Shown here: piece by piece, positions 12,701-26,224 of the stretch | Position numbering within the stretch: position 1 is the first letter of the stretch | How the letters are laid out: every line of letters begins with the position of its first letter | DNA from: Ziziphus jujuba | Taxonomy: Eukaryota > Streptophyta > Magnoliopsida > Rosales > Rhamnaceae | DNA length: 64,000 nucleotides | NCBI RefSeq assembly: GCF_031755915.1 | Contig: NC_083385.1 | Location: forward strand, 17,133,001-17,197,000 | Direction: 5' to 3' | Made by a program: the position numbers and the translations under genes | Notes under the pieces: model-generated | Database searches by the model: none | Told to the model about the DNA's origin: nothing | What the model saw: the letters and a program-made list of their open reading frames with translations, nothing else

Positions 12701-15700
12701 ACAATGTGTACTCTAGGGCCATAAAGAATTGCCCATGGATTGGAGAACTTTGGGTTCGATATTTGCTCTCCTTGGAACGGGGTCATGTCTCTGAGAAAGA
12801 AATTTCATCTGTATGTTCCACCATCCTTGATACTTTTGCTCACTTTGGTTCATAAATTATTGATTCTATCATTTTACTTTGTTATTACCTCTGCTGCTGT
12901 CTCTTTTTAAATTTCTATTCCAATGTATAAAGAAAAAGAATGAATCAAATACTCAACTTATGCATGCCTTCTTGCTTGCTATAAAGTTATATTGCTCTCT
13001 TACTACAAAAATAATATAGATACATATATATATATAAAATAAATATATATTGCTGATTGAGCCAGATTTATTCTACATTTTTGTTAATATGTGTATAAAT
13101 CCTAAAATTCAATTTATGTTCTTAGAGCTGAGATTTAGAAATTCTCTTATCCAGTTAAATTTTAGAAAGAAATAAACCCTCCCCAATCAGGTTATTTTAA
13201 TGGTGGGACATAGAACTTAGCAACTATGAGCTTTTGGATTGAGTCTAGACTCACCTGATGCACGTGTTTCTTGTAAATTGGGTCATTATTTGAATTTTGG
13301 ACAGGCATCTCGAAAGTGGGTCACTGGGTACCTTCCTATCAAAATGTAATAATAATATTGAAAAACTTCATATGGCTGTAAGGTTTCAATAACATTCTAG
13401 GTTCAGTCTTTCTTCAGTGAAGAAGGATGCATCTTTCCATAGATTGATTAGTTAAAGCAATTTAGTTAAAGCGCTTATAGGAATTATAGCATCCAACTTG
13501 CCTGCTGGCCTTCTTGATACAACACAATACATTTTGCCTCCATTTACATTTTAAGTTATTTAGCTGATTTCTTTATTCACTTCAGGTATTTGAGAAGTCC
13601 TTGCAATGCACTTTTTCAACCATTGATGAGGTTTGGATGACGGCTAATCTTCTTTACAGTGTTATTTACTGAATCTTTATTTACTTTAACATGCTCCAAA
13701 TGAATGTTAATTTTTTTGTTTACTTGGCATTTTTGTTATAGTATTTGGATTTATTCCTCACTCGAATAGATGGTTTAAGGCGAAGAATCTCATTCACTGG
13801 TGAAAAAGAGGATGTCTTGGATTATTCATTACTCAGGAAAACATTTCAGGTTTATGACTGAATTCATCTATGTGCTTTGATACTTCTTGCAGTGAAATAA
13901 AATGAAAGCTTCTTTATTGGGTGGTGGAATCTATTGTTAATTATTCATATCATTTTTTATCTTTTCAAGCACTTCTCTATATTTGTTGTTTGTTCCTTTC
14001 TAACTATTATCATGGTCAAGCTGATGCTATGGGCTTGCTTGTGAAGTTACATAAATGACAAGCTAAAACTATTTGGAAATAGACATAAGTTTCAATATTT
14101 TGAATATCAAGCTACCATTATAGACAGTTAATACTTATGTAAAAGATTGGCCAGTAATTAGATAGAAATCGGGCCCTACCTATGCAAAAAATTAAATTAA
14201 CAAGTATAGTTTATGACTTTCATGAGTACTAACAATTTATGTCTTCCAGCATGCATCAGAGTATCTCTCACCGTACTTGAAGAACACGGATGGTTTGTTA
14301 CGTTTGCATGCTTATTGGGCTCGTTTAGAGATAAAGCTGGGTAAAGATTTAGTTGCAGCTCGTGGAGTATGGGAGAGTTTGCTTAAGATCTGGTTCGGCC
14401 ATGTCTCTTTTATTGTGCTCGCCTTATTCATTTTGCTTTCAACTGTGCTGTCTGACTTGTTGATATTTTTCAGTGGTTCGATGTTGGAAGCCTGGCGAGG
14501 TTATATAACAATGGAAACCGAGTTGGGCCATATAAATGAAGCTCGATCCATATATAGGAGGTGCTACAGTAAGAGATTTCCTGCGACTGGTTCAGAGGTA
14601 TAGTCATTTAACTCATGCTAGTAACATTTATTTTTTACTATGATATTGCAGCTGGTTGTTTGCAAATTGGTATTTAAGCTGCAAGCATTTTAGCTGTTTT
14701 CAATTAATCTCAGTCACAAATAAAACCAAGGCTTTTTATTTTTTTGGTGGGGATGCCAGATATAGAAGAGAAGAAATAAATGGGAACTTATGGAATTTTA
14801 AACAAATCAGTGGTTTGGGTTGTAAGGTATCAATTTTAATTTGGTTCAACCTTGTTGCTCCTTGCTGAAGTGAGGGCTTTTTTCTAACTAAATGTTTAGA
14901 GAGATTGAAAGAAAGCTTTCTTAATTTTGTAAATATTAGGGATTTTACATTGTTTGATATTTATAAGCTGTTTAGCCTTTGGTTTCTCAATTTATTCAAC
15001 CTTGAAATTTAATTTTGAAGCATGAGCATATCATTTAAAAGCTTAAGCATTTTGGATTGGATGATATCTTCCTTTCTAAAAACAGAATCATTCAGGACAT
15101 CTGCCATTCATGGTTACGCTTCGAGAGGGAGTTCGGCACTCTAGTGGATTTGGATCATGCAGTACAGAAGGTAAAGTCCTTTCTATTTGACATTTCATGT
15201 ACAACTTCTGCTGCAATATTTTTCTACAATGAATATGTTTCATCAAAGTGGCTGTTTGAAATTCAAATGTATGGAGGAGGGATATTTTTCATCTGAACTT
15301 TTAAGTTTTAGATATTAGTTCATTGTTTTCTTATTAGTTTCAGTAATTTTTATCTTAGAATAAGCTCAAACAGTTTATGAAATGGAAGAAAACTTCATAC
15401 CTATGTCAAAATATGGCTAACCACACAGTAAATTTCTGTGGCTTTCCATCTGAAATTACTTTATATTGAAAATCAAGAATAATGTAAAGAAGTCAAAATT
15501 AATCTAGTATGCAACAGTGATACAATATTTTGTAGAAAAATGTTGTACCTCCTGTAATATGCATTGTGCCTTCTCCAGTTGCCACTTGTTTCTGCTATAC
15601 TTCTTCTGCTACCGTTGTTTTCTCTGCTTGCAGCGTCATCACCCTGATAGTGTAAAAATTGGTCTTGTTATTTAAAACTTATATGTATATCCATGTAAAG

Positions 15701-17015
15701 TATGTTTAAGTTTACTCCAGCAAGTGTTTTCAAGTGCTTGTTCCTTGGTCAGTTAAATTTAAAAAAACAAAAAAAAGGTTAATCTAAAAACAGAATATTT
15801 ATTCAACATCGGAGCTTCTACAATCAAGGCCTTCTATACAATCTTGTTGCAGCTTCCATGGTATATTCTATCTTTCGAACACAAGTGCATCTGGAATGTA
15901 TAAACGGAAGCACAAAAGTTGTTGTTCTTTATTGCAACTCGCAAGATTAAGCCATAGCATTTGGATATGCGTAGGTGAATAAGAAAAAAGGTAGTATTTA
16001 GCATTTTGATTGTTAATTGGTGGTCTTTGTTGGCTACCTAGTGGCTCATCTCGGTGATATATTGGAGTCTAAGCATGAGAGGGAGGTATGTATGATAATA
16101 TTATCTCTTAACAATATTCGAGCAAACGAGTCTTCCTCTTTCTCCCTCTCTTGTTTCTATTACTATATATGTTACTAATTTTCTGTTTGGATATCAAATT
16201 TTAATTGAAAATATATTTGGTTGGAACTTTGTTATTATTTAAGGCTATTAAATGTTTAACCAATGATGAACAACACATAAATGCTTCATAATGTCCTACA
16301 ATCTCTCTGTGTAATTCCAAATATCTTGGTTTGATTCAATATGTAGAATTGAATGTTGATCCTTTTCTGAGATTAACTATGTTGAACCTGCATAAAGTTT
16401 TGTCATTGTTCGATTTTGTATCATCTAGTTGTATCTTTCCTATCTGAGAGGAGAGTTAACTGAGCGCTATTTTCCTTTTAAGGTTACCCCCCGGCTGGAA
16501 GAGCTACAATTATTTAGATCACAACAGGAATCCAAACTGATAGATGAGAAGGAAAACAATTTTAAAAATGCTCGTGAGAAGAGAAAGTCTGTCTCAGACA
16601 TAACAGATGGGCAATCTCCAGCAAAGAGGCAGAAAGATGCAACTCAAAACCAAAAGCAAGTGCATGGGAAGGACAAAGCTCAGGTGCAGAATTTAACAGA
16701 AAAAGGTAAAATGGTAGAAAGAACACAAGTAGACAAACCAGATATCAAAAATGATATACAGAAGGAGGCTGTCCCCGAGAAAGCAAAAGTATACACTGAC
16801 CAGTGTACTGCATTTATATCAAATCTTAACTTTAAGGCAAGTTGCTATCTTGACAACCATTCACTCTAGTATTGATTAACAGACTAGGAACAATGTAACA
16901 CTGATGTAAAAACCTTTGCAGGCTACTTCTGAAAATCTGCGCGAATTCTTTAGTGATGTTGGTGGAGTTGTTTCTATCCGAATACTGCATGATAGATTCA
17001 CTGGAAAATCAAGAG

Positions 17016-17058
<43 letters not shown>

Positions 17059-18702
17059 ACAAACATACATGTTGAAATCTCTGAATCCACATTTTATGTT
17101 TCTCCTTCATCATATTGTTCTTGCAAGGGTACACATTCTATATAAATGATCTAGCTGTCTTAATATTTATGAATTACAAGTGTGTTGTTGGCAACTAGGT
17201 TTCAAAGTTCTATTAGGATTTGCATAGCATTTAGATGGTCTTTGGAATAATTTTGAACAACAAACCATAAGTTGAATATTGTTCAACAGGACACAGCTTT
17301 ATATGGTAAACAGAGGATCGTCAATTTTTTTCTTTTCGTACTTTATTTTTTTGCTTTCTCTCTCTCTTTGTTAAGGATTGAATGGTAGGTTTGGAAAGAT
17401 TTGAAAATACATTGAACATGCAATGTAAAGAAGTTTATGTTTGTTTTGTCCATAAAAATTTTATAAGTTGTGTATCTACTTCTTTATGGTACTTCATGAC
17501 TTGCTCAACTTTCATTGAATTGATATGTATGATAAAAATTTGCCATTCGCATACTGATGTTCAATTTTCTTAACTTTGAAGGGACTTGCATACGTGGATT
17601 TCACGGATGATGCACACCTTGCAGCAGCTGTAGCAAAAAACAAGGAGATGCTACTTGGGAAGAAACTGAGCATTGCACGGTCAGTTCCAAAGCATGGCAG
17701 AAGAGAAAACATTGGTCATAATGTTGAGAACAAGCATGGTAGGCCAAGTTGATTTGTTGTGTTGCTTTGTATATTATTTCGTTGGCGTGTTCGTGCATGT
17801 GTCTGAGCTGGTGGGTGAAGCAGGTGCATTAGAAATGCATGTTTATGGTTAGGGTATGGCTGAGTAGGATTTTAGGTAGATTCATTTTCAATCCAAAACC
17901 CATTAATTGTGGAAACATCTAAATTTAAATTCAGATATTGTACAATGAATCTATAAAAATTACATCTAGTAACCTGGTGTTCTGAAAGTGGAAATATTTT
18001 ATCATATTAAGATATTCATAATGCATATACATTATCAAATGCATTTTTCGAAACTAATTATGTATCAATTTTCCATGAACTATAATTTTTATAGTGATTC
18101 ATTTCGTAGTCAAATTAGGATTTTAATTTAGCTCGATCTATATAGTTTCAAATTTGAATCTAACTATTAACACAAATGTAAGAATCAAAATTCATTTAAC
18201 AATATCACTTTGATAGTTGAGTAAACAAGGTCTTATTTAGATTTCATTTAGATCTTTGATCTTTCATTTGATATGCTATTTGTACCCATGTTCATTTGTA
18301 ATTGTGGGTTTTCAGTATTGTCTGAGTATCTCTGCTTATTTGTTGCTCATTTTATTTATTTATTCATGTTATGTGTTAAGCAGGCATTTTCAATTTAAAT
18401 ATTGCCTGTTTCACTCACTTCTGGATTTTATATTGATAGCGAATAGTACTGATCAAACTGGTTTATCTACATCAACAGAATCTGTTGAAGGCTCTATGGA
18501 GTCCAGGGAGCCTCAGGCACCGCAATCTGCTGCTGGAAAGCGTAGAGTTGACGACTTCCAGATGAAAGGGAAAAACACATTTGCTGTTCCCAGAAATGTC
18601 AGAGCACTTGGCATGACTTCAAGTAAACCCACAACTGAGAAGCCAGACGATGAAAATCCAAAATCCAATGATGAGTTCAGAAAAATGTTCCTAAAAGGTT
18701 AA
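9782..18702 (+). CDS. SART3: SART3/Prp24-type U4/U6 snRNP recycling factor (HAT repeats, one RRM, LSm-binding tail)
   Basis: Sixteen exons: 9782-10030, 10194-10327, 10417-10474, 11158-11373, 11924-12199, 12463-12597, 12685-12810, 13586-13630, 13742-13849, 14250-14392, 14474-14597, 15096-15170, 16483-16836, 16922-17014, 17582-17738, 18440-18702. Phases join to an 851-aa protein. An acidic N-terminus (Asp/Ser runs, residues 20-60) precedes HAT repeats (about 84-563) rich in W/Y-x-x-Y/F pairs. A basic nuclear signal (REKRKS and AKRQKD, about 594-615) is followed by one RRM (RNP2-like TAFISNL at about 672, RNP1 RGLAYVDF at about 712). The end, SNDEFRKMFLKG, is the conserved LSm-interacting motif of Prp24/SART3. 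Family role: re-annealing U4 and U6 snRNAs after splicing, in the nucleus. Arabidopsis EMB140 is the likely orthologue. Only one RRM is evident, against two in human SART3. Intron 13 begins with GC. Exact boundaries of exon 3 and exon 10 are the least certain. Confidence 0.93.
11636..11717. repeat. short imperfect inverted repeat in SART3 intron 4
   Basis: ACAAAAATCAGGATAGTGTT on the left (from about 11637) is mirrored by the complement of CCAAACACTAATTTTTGT on the right (to about 11717). The shared core is AGTGTTTGGA. The arms could fold into a hairpin of roughly 80 nt. It may be a remnant of a small transposon or chance; no target duplication is evident. Confidence 0.35.
16837..16921 (+). 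other. GC-AG intron (intron 13 of the SART3-like gene)
   Basis: The exon ends in AAG and the intron opens with GCAAGT rather than GT, then closes with TTTGCAG. Splicing here joins FISNLNFK to ATSENLREFF and keeps the RRM in frame. The strong match of the remaining donor bases to consensus (AAG|GCAAGT) is typical of genuine GC-AG introns. Confidence 0.85.
17019..17056. repeat. (CT)19 microsatellite at the 5' end of SART3 intron 14
   Basis: A perfect CT tract begins four bases after the donor GT at 17015-17016, so the donor reads AGA|GTGACTCTCT. The tract is therefore transcribed as part of the intron. Confidence 0.95.
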
Positions 18703-19090
18703 AGTTTATTTCATTTTCTCAGATTTTTAACTCCAGTTTTCCTTTGTTGCATGCTTTTTTGTAAATTCAAATATGGCTGAGGCTTGTTTAAGTTACCACC
18801 ATCACAATGATATAGATTAGAGACAGATAGGCCGGGAAGCCTTCTCTTTTTTCAGATGTAGCTGTGGTTGAATTTGATCTATATAAAAATTGTGTGCTAC
18901 AGACAGGGCCGGTTAGAAGGCAAGGCTACAAAAAATCTTACTTTATATATTTATTGTGTATTTATATTTTATTTATTTATTATATAAGCATGTTATTTTC
19001 TTGTTGAAAACATAAAATGTTTGAATCCCTAAATTATCATGTCAAAGGTTGTTAAGATGGTTAATTTGATCTTATGTGCATGTTTATATC

Positions 19091-19127
<37 letters not shown>

Positions 19128-20755
19128 TGAATTGTGTGTATGTGTATATCTATATGTATATATATGGTGAATAAATTTGATCGTGGATTGTTTTTCAAAA
19201 ATTTTGACTGAATAGATTGATCAAGAAAAGGATTTTAAAAGAAATTGTGCTGTGAGCAATTTCAAGTTGACTGTGTTTGAGCTTGCGTCACTGGCAGGCT
19301 TAGGTTGTGATTTGTCATAAGCGAAGAAGTTTGTGTTTTTTCCCGTTTTCCTTTCTTGTGGGTCTTTGCTTTCCTTTTAGAACTTTCCTTTCACCTACAT
19401 CTCAAGAAAACCAAAGGGCCATTGATCCAATAAGAAAATGGAAATCCATCCAAAATCATATATGTCAGGGTCACGTAAGATTGACATGACGTGGTGTGAA
19501 GATATTGCCTCTTGGCTGGAATTTGATTGACTGCAGGGAACAAATATTTGAACATGAAACTATTATGTTTGAGGGGAAATGCAACAAGATTCGAACCTGA
19601 TTACAATTTTTTCTGTTTTTCTAATTTATGTAACTGTTCCATGAAGCTCAACCATTCGCCAGATTGGAAAACCATATAAAGATATATATCTAAAACGGAG
19701 CCGATACAGATGTTTTCTGTAGCATAATACTATACATATATGTGTGGTTGTCTGCTGGAATTGGAGAATGGCAACCAGTGGCCCACCTTGACTGAACCAA
19801 ATCAGATTGGCATTTCAGGTCATGTGCAGACAGGAAGCTAGGTTCTGAATAAAATGTTTATTAATTTGATGATAATTGATACTGTACACACACACACACA
19901 CACATGCACACACGAAGACGAACACATATTGGGTCTGCTCCCCTGACTGCAGCAAAAAACGCTGGAAACTGCATTGAATCTCTGAGGCGACAAAGCAAAA
20001 TGACTATTCTTTGCTATGGTGCAGTGTTTCTGGGGATGATCTCAGATGGGTCAGATTCTTTTACCTTCCTATGGTTTTAACTTTTCACGCCGGTCATATG
20101 GGGAAAAAAGAGAACCAGTGGGGGCTAAAAGCTTTTTCGTTTATCAGTAATCATATTAAAAAACTTGCTGAATTTCTGCACATGTACCACCATATTCATA
20201 TCATTTGATTAGTGTTTTCTTACACGCCACATCCATTTATTCAGAGAGGTTTTTCGCCCCCAAAATATTTGCATACTTCCACACCCAATTAACAAGAAGA
20301 AAACAAAATAGTAATGAGGGACCCAAAAAAAAAAAAAAAAAAAAAACATTAATTGATGCTTAAAATACCCATGATGGAACAATGCCTTCATATAGGTTTT
20401 TATATAGGTTTTCTTGAAACTGACCCACCCTCCCACGCGCCTTTTAGTTGGCTAGAAAGTGAAAGTTTGGCGCGTGCAATGTATTTGCATGAATTCTGAG
20501 TTACCCACATGGCGGGATAATTCATCAGGAGTACTATGTACATGCATGCCTGGAGTGGTGCCATACATGTCCTTTTGGATAAATATAGAGATATTCAGAT
20601 TCAGCAAACAGCTGAAAGACAGAAATGTACAGTTGGGCAAGGATGCACATTCCTGGTCCTGTGACTCATTGGGTGTGCATTTATAGGAATATGTGTTGCT
20701 AATTTATACACACACAATCAGAATGTCAACCATATAGTTTTAGCATAGAGGCTTA

Positions 20756-20758
<3 letters not shown>

Positions 20759-20828
<70 letters not shown>
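20759..20828. repeat. compound (AT)30-(GT)5 microsatellite
   Basis: Thirty perfect AT units run directly into five GT units. Intergenic, and likely length-variable between individuals. Confidence 0.95.
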
Positions 20829-21627
20829 ACAACTAGTTTTACAATAAATCGATCTGGCAATTTTAACATTAGATTTTTTTTATTTAGTTTTTAAATTGTT
20901 TTAATGATTGAATTTTAAAAATATATTTATGATTTTATTAAGTTTTTACAAATTATATTTTTTATATATATATAGTTCAATATATCACTGAATTTATATT
21001 AGATTATTAATTAATTTTTAAATTTTAATTTTAAAACAATTCAGAGTTTATTAAAAAAAATAATGTTAAGATCATTAAGTTAATTTGATATAAATTTGAT
21101 TCTCTCTCTCTCTCTTTCTCTTTATATATACATACATATATATATATACATACAGACACACATGTATGTGTGTGTGTGTGTATAAATTATTTATTTTGTG
21201 TCATTAGACAATTTAAAAAAAGCATTTAAAATCTTAATATTGGCAATAGGCAAGATAATGTCCAATGTAAGATGCTTGATGGTGGTTAATTGATGATTGT
21301 TTATTTGTTGGTAACATAGTTTTCAATTATAACATAACAATTGTTAATTATACATTTAAGCTTTTAATTTTAAATTATTAATTAATATGGTACCTTTTTA
21401 TATTTAACATGTCAATACATTTGGATTTTATATTAGAAGTATATTTTCAACAAATTATTACTCTTTTATATAATATAAATATACATTAAAAAATTGTGAC
21501 TATAATTATTGGTACGAGGGTTTAGAGATTTTTAGTACCAAAATTAGTATGGGCTTTGTTGATGAACTAAGCATAAAGCACCCCAAAAGATTTTTAAATT
21601 TAGTTACTTTTTAAAGGACAATAAACC

Positions 21628-21670
<43 letters not shown>

Positions 21671-21882
21671 AAAAAGAAAAAGGTATAGGAGAAATGAAAT
21701 GATGGGTTGAAATGGGAGGGGGATAATGGGAAGAAGAAATAGAAATGCGAGGAGCCGTCAGGAGCATGCAAAGTGAAAGAAAGTGGGGGCCAAAACCTGA
21801 AAAACAAACACTGCATTTTGGTATTCTCTCTTTACATGCGAGCCTGAAGCACACCAGCATTAGCAATTAGCATGCGTCATTT

Positions 21883-21883
<1 letters not shown>

Positions 21884-21923
<40 letters not shown>
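21884..21923. repeat. (CT)20 microsatellite
   Basis: An uninterrupted CT tract in the SART3-ZHD spacer. No gene is attached to it. Confidence 0.95.
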
Positions 21924-21928
<5 letters not shown>

Positions 21929-22622
21929 CACACAAATCAAATCAAATCCCTCTGCTTTTGCTTCTGCTTCAACCCGCTTTGTTTCATTGCGTTATACAAA
22001 TTTTTTGGTGAATCATTGCATTATGCAAACTGCCAATCATAACATCAATCTTTTTGATATATAAAGATTATATTTACAGAAAATTTTAAAAACTAAAAAA
22101 ATCAATGCCTAACCAACAAAAAAAAGATGGTTTTACCAAAAAAAACAAAAAACAAAAAAAACAAAAAAATGAAATATCATTGCTTTAATTAGTAAATGAG
22201 ATCATAATTAAATTTTCTCATATTCTTCCGCTTTTTAGTGGTTGTGTACAAGTAACAATGCAATGGTTTCATTTGATGTCATCATCGGCCTGGTATTGGG
22301 TTCTGAGCTGTATGTATATGCATGTATGGTCCCTTGTCTATCTCTACAGTCAAGTAATTTCTCAGCAGGACCCATACCACATCCATGAAATCGCCCCACA
22401 TATCCACATACTATCTCATTAATTCATGAGTATATAAATAATATATATATATATATATTAATATATTATCAAAAAAATTAATATATATATATATATATAT
22501 ATCTTTCAGAAGAGAAGAGCCACATCTATTGCAGGATCTTTTCCCCAACCAAATCCATGGAATTTTATGGGAAACAGTGGTACATCCACATTGCCAAAAC
22601 ATTACCTCCTCTTCTTTCAAAT

Positions 22623-22742
<120 letters not shown>

Positions 22743-25700
22743 TAATTTTAAACTGCAAAAAGTAAATATTTTGTCACCATATCTTTGTCACACATATAAT
22801 GTATCCAAATATTATATCCTATATGTAATATACACTAGAGATATCAATTAAAGTCGTCATAATTTTCTAGTATGATCGACATTTTTGACTTTGTTATTTT
22901 TTAAATGAATACATTATATATGTAGGTATGTAAAATTTAATATAATATTTTGCTTAAAAAGAAAATATTAATTGTCCCAATATGAATGTATAAACTATAT
23001 CAATGTCCAACATATATCATATTTAATTCAAGAAACGTTTTCGTACATGTATATAATTTTTTTATAGTGTATCGGTAAATTTTGAGTTTGGAAAATACAC
23101 ATCAAATAATATATTATTCTATTTTTTTAAATAATTATTGTAAAATATATATTCACATCATAAAAAGATTACATATAACAAATTGAAAGATTGAAAGTTA
23201 CCATGCAGTTTACATTTTTTTTTTTTTGGTCCTTATCATCACCTTCCCAATGATATATATTGGAAGGTTTGGGTGGTGGGGTAGGAAATGGGGAAGATAT
23301 AGATACTAACGGATTGTGTAAAAGGAAAGGTAGTCTTTCTTTGAGTTTCTCTTGCTTTGAATCTTATGCCATGCCCCCAATGAGATTGTTGGGTGTATAT
23401 ATATAATTAATATAAATATACATTACCCTTATATGTGTTCTGTATCTAAGTCCAGACAAAACTCAAAAAGTGATGGGAATGTTCCCAACGGCTAGCTAGT
23501 CTTTTCTTTTATACGTTAAGAAAAGTAAAAGGAACAAAATAATAATAATAAATAATAAATAAAATTAAATGAATGAAATAGATTCTATTCAATAAGGGTA
23601 GGACCCCAAAAGACAGAAAAGCTTAGCCTATATAGCCAATGTCCAAATCAGTGAATTTATACTTGAAAAACAAACAGACAAAAGCTTATTAATTAAAAAC
23701 ATGGAAATGACATCCAAAAAATGTTACAAATTTTGAAGGTATTCAGAACTGGTGTTCCCTGGTTCCAAAAAAGGCGATGAAAAGATATCACAAAATTTCA
23801 TATTCGTACTCTATCATTTTGCAAAAATTGATAAAATAAAATCATAAGCTACAAAAACTACTTAGCTAATTAACCCAAAATAAATGTTAGATTGGAAAAA
23901 TACAAATATTTTCATGGAAAATTCCAAATCTAGCAACCATCTTCATAGTTTCAATATCTATATATTAATTTGTGGGCTTCTTTTCTCATCACATGATTGA
24001 ATACATTGCCCAAAGTAGTACTTGTGCTTGATGTACAATATTTATTTTATCATATATATTTTGTTGTTGTATAATTCTTTCATGGGTTTTCGTTCCTTTT
24101 TTTGTTCAAAGAAAATTGAAATTATTGCAGTAGGATAGCTACCTGACTTTCAAGCAAAAGATTGCTTATGTTTGTGTTCTCAAATTGCTTTTATGAGCTT
24201 CACATGGAGTACTCGTTTAGGGTAGAAGTAAATCCAAGTCCCTCATGAAAACAATAAATATGTAGGTCTAACAAAAGAGAAAAATCTTTCAAAATTTTCT
24301 TAGAAATTTATTTTCTGGGGGTAAAAAATAGTATTGCATTTAATATGTATAAACCACCTTGAGCAAAATGAAATAGAGAATGATCATTTTGGCTGGATTT
24401 CGTATCCTAACTGTGAAAGATATAAAGAAGATGTTTTCATATGTATTTTTTAACTTATTTGAAATTCAAGGGGCCAAAAACACATTAAAGATCTGCCATA
24501 CTTTATGAAGAATGAAAATGATCCCATTTCTTAAAAAGAGAAAAGAAAGAAAGGGAAACAGAAACGAAATAAAAATAAAAATTAAAGTGGCTCTGCATGA
24601 GTATGAAGTTAGCAAGAATGATACCCACCCCTTATAATGGTGGTGGTCACTCTTTTTACACTCTTGCATATTTTCCATTGATTTCTAGTCCTGCAAAGAG
24701 AACAATTTGTTTAGTTGTTGTCAAACAAAGGCCAAAGCGTTTTTCCCTTTAGGGTAAGTAAATATATACTTATTAATTATATATACCAAAAAGCAAGAAA
24801 AGACCTCTAAAAGAGATATATTATATCAAACCTACCAATATATCCTCTAATTGATAAAGAAAAAAATAATAATAATTATACTTGTTGTGTTGATTATGAG
24901 ATATGTGTGTCTCTCTAAGTTGAGAGGGATATATATATATATATATATAACAAATAATAACAATAATAATAATAAAAAGAAGTTGAAAGAACTACGTAAT
25001 TTGATTTGTAAATGGAAAATGATTGGAATCTTTAAGGAAGTAATTTTGGTTTCCTAAGACAAGGCACCTTTGGAAAAGAGGGTTGGTTGGTGATGAGATT
25101 ATTAGAAGAAAGTTTATGGGTATCTTTTAAAGTTTTAAAAAGAATATATAAGGGACATCTTATTGATTATTATGAGGGACAAGATGCAGTTGACCAAGAA
25201 TAATTTTCTTTTTAGGATATATATATATATATATATATAGCAGAAAGGTAATATACACTTTAACCCTTTTTTTTGGGGGGGACATGTAAATATACTCTTT
25301 ACTTTTTTATTTTGGTAAATAAATATACTCTTCATTTACTTGATAATACCTATGAGCCGCGTGAATATTTATTAGAATCATATCTTCATGTGATATATGC
25401 TACTTTTTTTCTTGCTAAAAGGAATAAAAATTGATTAGAAGAAAAGGATAAACATCTTGGATCACATTTTCTACTTTTTTGGTTTTAATGGAAACATGAA
25501 GAAAATTATGTCAACTATGCCATAAGTTCTAATAATTATATTAAGATTTTTGAATACTTGTTTCTGGGTCCCATGAATGTATTTAAGCTGGATTAATTTG
25601 AAATATAATAAATTAAAGATTAATTACATTTTGGTACCTTCAAATTTTTAAAATTTTATAATATAAATTCTAAACTTTTTTATTCAGTAATTTATACTTT

Positions 25701-26193
25701 TGATTTTTTAATTTATTGTAATTAGGATTTTATTTCCCTTTTGATTATAGGATTAAAAAATCATCTTATGTGATTATAAAATATTAAACTGGATTAATTT
25801 TTAAACTAAAAAAAAATACTGGAAATGAAAATTTCTAAAAATAATTTTAATATTTTACATTTTTAGTACCTTTTATTTATAAAAAAAAAACAAAAAATCA
25901 TTAAAGTCATCTAACTAATATTAAAATATAACAAATTTCAAAACTACAAAATATTAACAATGTAGATATTTAAAAATAGTGTTAAATTTTGAATGTTAAT
26001 ATCTTGAACTTTAAATTTGATACAGCTTAAAATCAATCATATTTAACCTTTGTTAGTAAAAATAGAAAATGCCTAATTTATAGTAAATTGAAAAACCAAT
26101 AGCCTATATTGCTATTTTAAAAAAATTGAAGCTCTAAATTATAAAATTCTAAAAGTTGAAAATATCATAATGTCCCATAAATGAAATACCCTG

Positions 26194-26224
<31 letters not shown>

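Noticed and set aside
16429..16482. Possible upstream extension of SART3 exon 13
   Set aside because: The frame is open, but the segment is not similar to SART3, and a good acceptor (TTTTAAG) at 16482 joins exon 12 to the conserved VTPRLEEL directly.
18256..18439. Upstream part of the open frame containing the last SART3 exon
   Set aside because: It is hydrophobic, T-rich intron sequence. The acceptor at 18438-18439 gives the right phase, and the preceding bases encode nothing SART3-like.
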